Positions 59,784-64,000 of a DNA stretch of 64,000 nucleotides are shown here, piece by piece. Source of the stretch: an uncultured delta proteobacterium (GTDB taxonomy: Bacteria; Myxococcota; Myxococcia; Myxococcales; 40CM-4-68-19); assembly GCA_903911145.1 (NCBI GenBank), contig CAIWCD010000024.1, positions 124,001 to 188,000 of the forward strand. The letters run 5' to 3'. The notes below the pieces were generated by a model. That model made no database searches. It was not told the DNA's origin and saw nothing but the letters and a program-made list of their open reading frames with translations. Made by a program: the position numbers and the translations under genes. Position 1 is the first letter of the stretch. The number at the start of each line of letters is the position of its first letter.

Positions 59784-60803
59784 TTACCTCTTTGGCGCGC
59801 GCGTCGGCATCTTCTCTTCAAGCTCCTCGATCGTCTTCGGCCAATCGCTCTTTAATAAGCGCGCAAGCGAACGATCCGAGAGAAGACGACCGCCGGTCTG
59901 GCAGCGCGGGCAATAGTCGGTCTCATTCGACTGATAGGCGATTCGTTGCACCGCTGTCTGGCAATCAGGACAGGGTTGCCGATACTTCCCATGCACAGCC
60001 ATCTCGGGGCGAAAGGCTGTCACCTTCTCCGGAAAGCCGCCTGCGGCCTGTGCGCGCAATCGTTCGGTCCATTCAATCAATACCGTGCGCGTTGCCTGGT
60101 GCAGTCGCGCAATCTCCTCATCGTCGAGCTTGCTCGTGAGCTGCACAGGCGACAGGCGCGCGCGATGGAGAATCTCGTCGCTGTATGCGTTGCCGATTCC
60201 GGAGAAGAGCCGCGGATCGGTGAGCGAGCGCTTGAGGGTATGGTTCTCGCTCTGCAGCGCGGCCCGGTATTCCGAAGCGCTGCAATCGAGCGGCTCGATG
60301 CCGCCGCGATCCATCGCGCGGGCCGTCGCCTCGGTGCGTACGAGGTGGATCGACGCGCGCTTCTTGCTCGCCGCTTCGGTGAGGATCATCGTGCCGCCAT
60401 TTGCGGCATCGCGGGGAATCGCCGGCTCGCCCGCGGTTGGTTCAGGCCTCGGCCCGAAATCAAAGGCCGCAAGACCGAGCTTGCCGGGAATCTTGCTGCC
60501 AAGCGGAGCCCAGCGGAAGCGGCCGGCGATCATGAGGTGGATCACGACCCAGAGATCTTCGGAAGAGTCACCGCTGTCGCGCGCGTCCGCTCCCATCGCG
60601 GTCGGGAGGGAGTCGAGCCGAAGTGCCACGCGCTTGCCGATGCGCCGCAGCTCGCGCACCGAATGCTGCTTTGCGGCTGAAATGGGCGGGTCGAACGTGC
60701 GCACGACAAATGGGCTGGCCACGCGAATCCCAAGCAGCGTCGCGCCGCGCACTCGTGCGTCAATCGCCTCTATATAAACTGTGACGTCGGGAAGTTCAGG
60801 CAC
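59784..60803 (-). CDS. Fpg/Nei-family DNA glycosylase
   Basis: A 339-residue base-excision repair glycosylase with AP-lyase activity. The catalytic start is MPELPDV (Pro1/Glu2 after Met removal), Lys residues are in GKLGLAAFDF, and the H2TH region is SGIGNAYSDEILHRARLSP. A zinc finger CPDCQ...YCPRC lies near residue 280. The final ~35 residues (KSDWPKTIEELEEKMPTRA) extend beyond the finger. It acts on oxidised purines or pyrimidines. It begins 11 nt after the stop of the VOC gene on the same strand. Confidence 0.92.
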   Translation of the reverse strand: MPELPDVTVYIEAIDARVRGATLLGIRVASPFVVRTFDPPISAAKQHSVRELRRIGKRVALRLDSLPTAMGADARDSGDSSEDLWVVIHLMIAGRFRWAPLGSKIPGKLGLAAFDFGPRPEPTAGEPAIPRDAANGGTMILTEAASKKRASIHLVRTEATARAMDRGGIEPLDCSASEYRAALQSENHTLKRSLTDPRLFSGIGNAYSDEILHRARLSPVQLTSKLDDEEIARLHQATRTVLIEWTERLRAQAAGGFPEKVTAFRPEMAVHGKYRQPCPDCQTAVQRIAYQSNETDYCPRCQTGGRLLSDRSLARLLKSDWPKTIEELEEKMPTRAPKR

Positions 60804-60814
60804 AAACGGTGACG

Positions 60815-61177
60815 TTAGATGTATTGCGCCAATTCAAAGACATATCCGTCCGGGCATTCGAAATCCTGCGCCCGACCCCCGGGAACTTCATGCGGTGCAC
60901 CGAGCGCGCGGCCGCCGTGCTGCTCGACGAGGCGGATCTTCGCCGCGAGATCATCGACGCGAATTCCGAGCATTGCTCCGCCGCGATCATATCCGCGCCG
61001 ATTCAGTGCTGGCGGATGAAAGGCCGGATGGAGCGCGAGCGCCAGTCCCGGACGCAGCGTCAGCTCGACCCACTCCGGCGCTGCCGACTGCTCGGGAAGG
61101 CCGATCACGTCGCGCCAGAAGAAGCGGGCGCGCGGCAGGTCGGCGACTTGCAGCGATATCCAGCAGAGCTCACTCAC
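60815..61177 (-). CDS. VOC/glyoxalase-like protein
   Basis: A 120-residue single VOC domain: LQVADLPRARFFWRDVIGLPE, then WVELTLRPGLALALHPAF, ending in FECPDGYVFELAQY. Zinc-type residues may be His in ALHPAF and Glu in VFELAQY. VOC proteins bind metals and can be glyoxalases, dioxygenases or antibiotic-binding proteins; the reaction here cannot be told. It is in a unit with the Fpg/Nei gene. Confidence 0.82.
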   Translation of the reverse strand: MSELCWISLQVADLPRARFFWRDVIGLPEQSAAPEWVELTLRPGLALALHPAFHPPALNRRGYDRGGAMLGIRVDDLAAKIRLVEQHGGRALGAPHEVPGGRAQDFECPDGYVFELAQYI

Positions 61178-61274
61178 GCAATCCTCGCAGGTCGATCAGG
61201 CGAGCGAATATAGCAGCCTGCGGCAAGCGGGACGGCGCGCAGTTGGTTAGAAGAGAGCGCGAAAGTGAGGTTGC

Positions 61275-62186
61275 ATGAAGGTTGTGATCGGTGGCGCGAA
61301 CGGATTGATTGGCAAGCAGCTCACCCGGGCGCTCGCCTCGCGTGGAGACGAGGTGGTGCAGCTCGTCCGCGCAGTGCATGGCCCGCAAGCGTCGGGCGGC
61401 ATCACGCAGGTGCTCTGGGATGGGCGTTCGAGCGGGCCCTGGAGTTCGAACATCGAGGGGGCCGACGCCGTGATCAACCTCGCGGGTGCGAATGTCGGCC
61501 AGCATCGTTGGAGCGAGGCGCGCAAACGCGAAATCCTCGCGAGCCGCATCGATTCGACGCGCGTGCTCGTCTCGGCAATGCGCGCGGCCAGTTTGCGGCC
61601 ACGCACCTTCATCTGCGCCTCTGCCGTCGGCATCTATGGCCCGCGCGGCGACGAGCCGATCGACGAGGGAACGGCCGCGGGCAGCGATTTTCTCGCCGGC
61701 GTCTGCGCGGCCTGGGAGGCGGAAGCGAAGAGCGCGGAGGCACTCTCGGTGCGCTGCGTGCAGATGCGCACCGGAATCGTCCTTGCCCAGCAGGGGAAGG
61801 GAAGCGCGCTCGATCCTCTCTTGATTCCCTTCAAGCTCTTCATCGGCGGCCCTGTCGGGAGCGGAAAGCAATGGTTTCCCTGGATTCACCTCGAGGATGA
61901 GGTCGCCGCTTTTCTCTGGGCGCTCGATCACGATGCTCTCCGCGGGCCGGTCAACGCGGTCTCTCCTGGCATCGTCACGATGCGGGAACTCTGCGTCCAG
62001 CTGGGTCGCGCGCTCCATCGCCCATCGTGGCTGCCCGTGCCCGCGGCGGCGCTGCGCCTCGCGGTTGGCCAGTTCTCCGAGGCGCTTCTGACCGGCCAGC
62101 GCGCGGTCCCCTCGCGGCTCGTCGAGAGCGGCTTCCAGTTCCGCTTCCCGGACCTCGCTCGCGCGCTCGCCGCGCTACTTGGCTAA
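61275..62186 (+). CDS. TIGR01777 family NAD(P)-binding epimerase-like protein
   Basis: A 303-residue extended-SDR protein (YfcH type). The cofactor site is VIGGANGLIGKQL; the family markers are NLAGANVGQHRWSEARK, FICASAVGIYGPRGDEPIDE, and WFPWIHLEDEV. Biological role of the family is unknown; division-inhibitor relatives are named SulA by old annotation only. It begins 97 nt after the divergent VOC start, following a TTAGAA box and a GAGG leader. Confidence 0.9.
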   Translation: MKVVIGGANGLIGKQLTRALASRGDEVVQLVRAVHGPQASGGITQVLWDGRSSGPWSSNIEGADAVINLAGANVGQHRWSEARKREILASRIDSTRVLVSAMRAASLRPRTFICASAVGIYGPRGDEPIDEGTAAGSDFLAGVCAAWEAEAKSAEALSVRCVQMRTGIVLAQQGKGSALDPLLIPFKLFIGGPVGSGKQWFPWIHLEDEVAAFLWALDHDALRGPVNAVSPGIVTMRELCVQLGRALHRPSWLPVPAAALRLAVGQFSEALLTGQRAVPSRLVESGFQFRFPDLARALAALLG

Positions 62187-62271
62187 AACGCGCCCGATCG
62201 CTCTGCGTGCCGTCGTGACGCACCTTCATGTCGCTTGACGCAGGCTCCTCCACGCAGCCAGATTCCCGCCC

Positions 62272-64000
62272 ATGCCCGCTGACTTCACGCACCTCCATCT
62301 GCACACGCTCTACAGCCTCCTCGACGGCGCCATCCACCTCGACGATCTGATGAAGACGTGCGTCGCCACCGGCATGAAGTCGGTCGCGGTTACGGACCAC
62401 GGAAATATGTTCGGCGTGGTCAATTTCTATCAGACCGCGAAGAAGGCTGGCATCAAGCCGATCATTGGGTTTGAGGCCTATGTCGCCGGCGATAAGGGCC
62501 GCAAGGATAAGAGCCAGCGCATCGGCAATCACCTTGTGCTCCTGGCGATGAACAACGCGGGATATCGCAACCTCCGATATCTCTCGACCAAGGCTTTTAC
62601 CGAGGGGTTCTATTACGACCCGCGCATCGACAAGGAGCTGCTGCGCACGCACAATGAGGGCGTGATTGCGCTGACGGCCTGCATGGCGGGCGCGGTGCCC
62701 AAGGCGATTCGCCGCGGCGATATGGATGAGGCGCGGCGCGAGACGCAGGAGCTGAAGGATATCTTCGGCGATCGTCTCTATCTCGAGGTGCAATCCAATG
62801 CGCTGCGCGAGCAGCTGCCGGTCAATCACGGCGTCTGCGAGCTATCCCACGATATGGGTATCCCGCTCGTGGCTACGGCCGATAGTCATTATGCCAAGCG
62901 CTCGGATGCCAAAGCCCATGAGATCCTCATGGCGATCGCGCAGGGCAAGACGCTCGACGATCCGAAGCGGATGAAGCACGAGACGGAGGAGCTCTTCATC
63001 AAGAGCCCCGACGAGATGGCGGGCGTCCTCGATGGTGTCACTGGCGTCGGCAGCGAATGGCGCGAGGCGGTTCACAACTCGTATCTGATTGGCGAGCGCT
63101 GCAACGTCGAGCTGAATCTCAAAGATAAGTATCTTCCCAAGTTCCGCACGCCCGACGATGAATCGCTCGATACCTATATCCAGCGTCGCGCGCGCGAAGG
63201 ACTCGACCGGCGCTTCCGCGAGATGCCGAATATCGACAGCATCAATCGCGATACCTATCGCGAGCGGCTCGAGCGCGAACTCGGCGTGATCATCAAGATG
63301 GGGTTCTCGGGATACTTCCTCATCGTCCAGGATTTCATCAACTGGGCCAAGACGCACAATATCCCCGTCGGCCCTGGGCGCGGCTCCGGCGCTGGTTCGC
63401 TGGTCGCCTATTCGCTGCGCATTACCGATATCGACCCGCTTCCTTATAATCTCCTCTTCGAGCGCTTCTTGAATCCGGAGCGCGTTTCGATGCCGGACTT
63501 CGACGTCGACTTCTGCCAGGATCGCCGCGGCGAGGTGATCGATTACGTGTCCGATAAGTACGGCCGGGATAACGTCGCGCAGATCATCACCTACGGCGCG
63601 CTCTCGGCGAAGAGCGCGATTAAGGATGTCGCGCGCGTCATGGGCCTGCCGTTCGCGGAGGTCAATGAGCTGACCCGCAATATCCCGAACCTGATCGATG
63701 GCCATCCGCCGACGATCGACGGCGCGCTTGCCGTCGAGCCGAAGCTGACGGCGATCCAGGAGCAGAAGCCGATCTTCAAGCAGGTGATCGACTATGCGCG
63801 TGCGCTCGAGGGATTAACCCGCTCGACCGGCATGCATGCCGCCGGAATCGTCATCGGCGAGAAGGAGCTCTGGGAATATGTCCCGCTCTGCCGCGGGCAG
63901 AACGGTGAACTCGTCACGCAGTTCGCAAAGGACGAAGTCGAGCTTGCTGGGTTGGTGAAGTTCGACTTCCTTGGATTAAAGACGCTCACGGTCATCAGTG
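62272..64000 (+). CDS. dnaE: DNA polymerase III alpha subunit (3' end outside window)
   Basis: The first 576 residues of the replicative polymerase. The PHP domain begins FTHLHLHTLYSLLDGA and has VTDHGNMFG. The polymerase palm follows: PVGPGRGSGAGSLVAYSL and MPDFDVDFCQDRRG (catalytic Asp pair). The rest of the palm, the fingers and the tau-binding tail lie beyond the window. Tyr codons are mostly TAT, as in ygiQ. Confidence 0.96.
   Translation, partial: MPADFTHLHLHTLYSLLDGAIHLDDLMKTCVATGMKSVAVTDHGNMFGVVNFYQTAKKAGIKPIIGFEAYVAGDKGRKDKSQRIGNHLVLLAMNNAGYRNLRYLSTKAFTEGFYYDPRIDKELLRTHNEGVIALTACMAGAVPKAIRRGDMDEARRETQELKDIFGDRLYLEVQSNALREQLPVNHGVCELSHDMGIPLVATADSHYAKRSDAKAHEILMAIAQGKTLDDPKRMKHETEELFIKSPDEMAGVLDGVTGVGSEWREAVHNSYLIGERCNVELNLKDKYLPKFRTPDDESLDTYIQRRAREGLDRRFREMPNIDSINRDTYRERLERELGVIIKMGFSGYFLIVQDFINWAKTHNIPVGPGRGSGAGSLVAYSLRITDIDPLPYNLLFERFLNPERVSMPDFDVDFCQDRRGEVIDYVSDKYGRDNVAQIITYGALSAKSAIKDVARVMGLPFAEVNELTRNIPNLIDGHPPTIDGALAVEPKLTAIQEQKPIFKQVIDYARALEGLTRSTGMHAAGIVIGEKELWEYVPLCRGQNGELVTQFAKDEVELAGLVKFDFLGLKTLTVIS

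Overview
The window is GC-rich DNA (mostly G or C at third codon positions) with densely packed genes on both strands. It looks like a chromosomal segment of a myxobacterium-like deltaproteobacterium (Myxococcota). The reasons are a MYXO-CTERM-like sorting tail, many small lipoproteins with LxxC boxes, a PP2C phosphatase, OmpA-type envelope proteins, a wax ester synthase, a CsgG-fold lipoprotein-type protein and a CehA/McbA-type PHP protein. No rRNA, tRNA, CRISPR array, insertion sequence or prophage was seen. The species cannot be named from the sequence.

Layout. 1-3.4 kb (minus): a YbiT-type ABC-F ATPase cut by the window edge, then a RegB/RegA redox two-component pair. 3.6-8.9 kb (plus): a YcaO/TfuA pair, an RCK-domain channel-like protein and an M3 peptidase in one tight unit, divergent from regB. 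9-19.5 kb (minus): a double alpha/beta hydrolase, a PHP lipoprotein, a small lipoprotein, EngB, ResB with a four-heme cytochrome, and an Nramp-related transporter coupled to a soluble MgtE_N/CBS protein. 19.7-24 kb (plus): a MacA-like adaptor, an ATPase and two FtsX-type permeases. 24-29.4 kb: lipoproteins, an LpqC-like esterase, a GT-C-like membrane protein, a PP2C phosphatase and cytidine deaminase. 29.4-35.5 kb (minus): a 2030-residue surface protein that appears to join a PA14/Ig-repeat/MYXO-CTERM protein (TraA-like layout) to a signal-peptide/barrel/OmpA protein (TraB-like layout). 35.7-49.4 kb: a TerB-like protein, M20 peptidase, PilT-like ATPase, wax ester synthase/DGAT, a fused aconitase-family enzyme, and a DprE2/DprE1-like pair. 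49.5-56.4 kb (plus): an aminotransferase, a beta-decarboxylating dehydrogenase, an aldo/keto reductase behind a nested palindromic operator, a thiolase, a LeuA-family synthase and a rhomboid-like membrane protein. 56.4-64 kb: YgiQ radical SAM, an Fpg/Nei glycosylase, a VOC protein, a TIGR01777 epimerase and the start of dnaE.

How genes may work together. YcaO-TfuA pairs are known to thioamidate peptide backbones, but no precursor peptide is visible here, so the substrate is open. The Nramp-like transporter and the MgtE_N/CBS protein overlap by 8 nt and probably form a divalent-metal (Mg2+ or Mn2+) import and sensing pair. The LeuA-like, fused LeuCD-like and LeuB-like enzymes, with an aminotransferase, could form a 2-oxoacid chain-elongation route, although they are spread over 13 kb. 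Several genes share a TAnnnT box ending 7-10 nt before the start codon, which suggests that leaderless or very short-leader transcription is common here.
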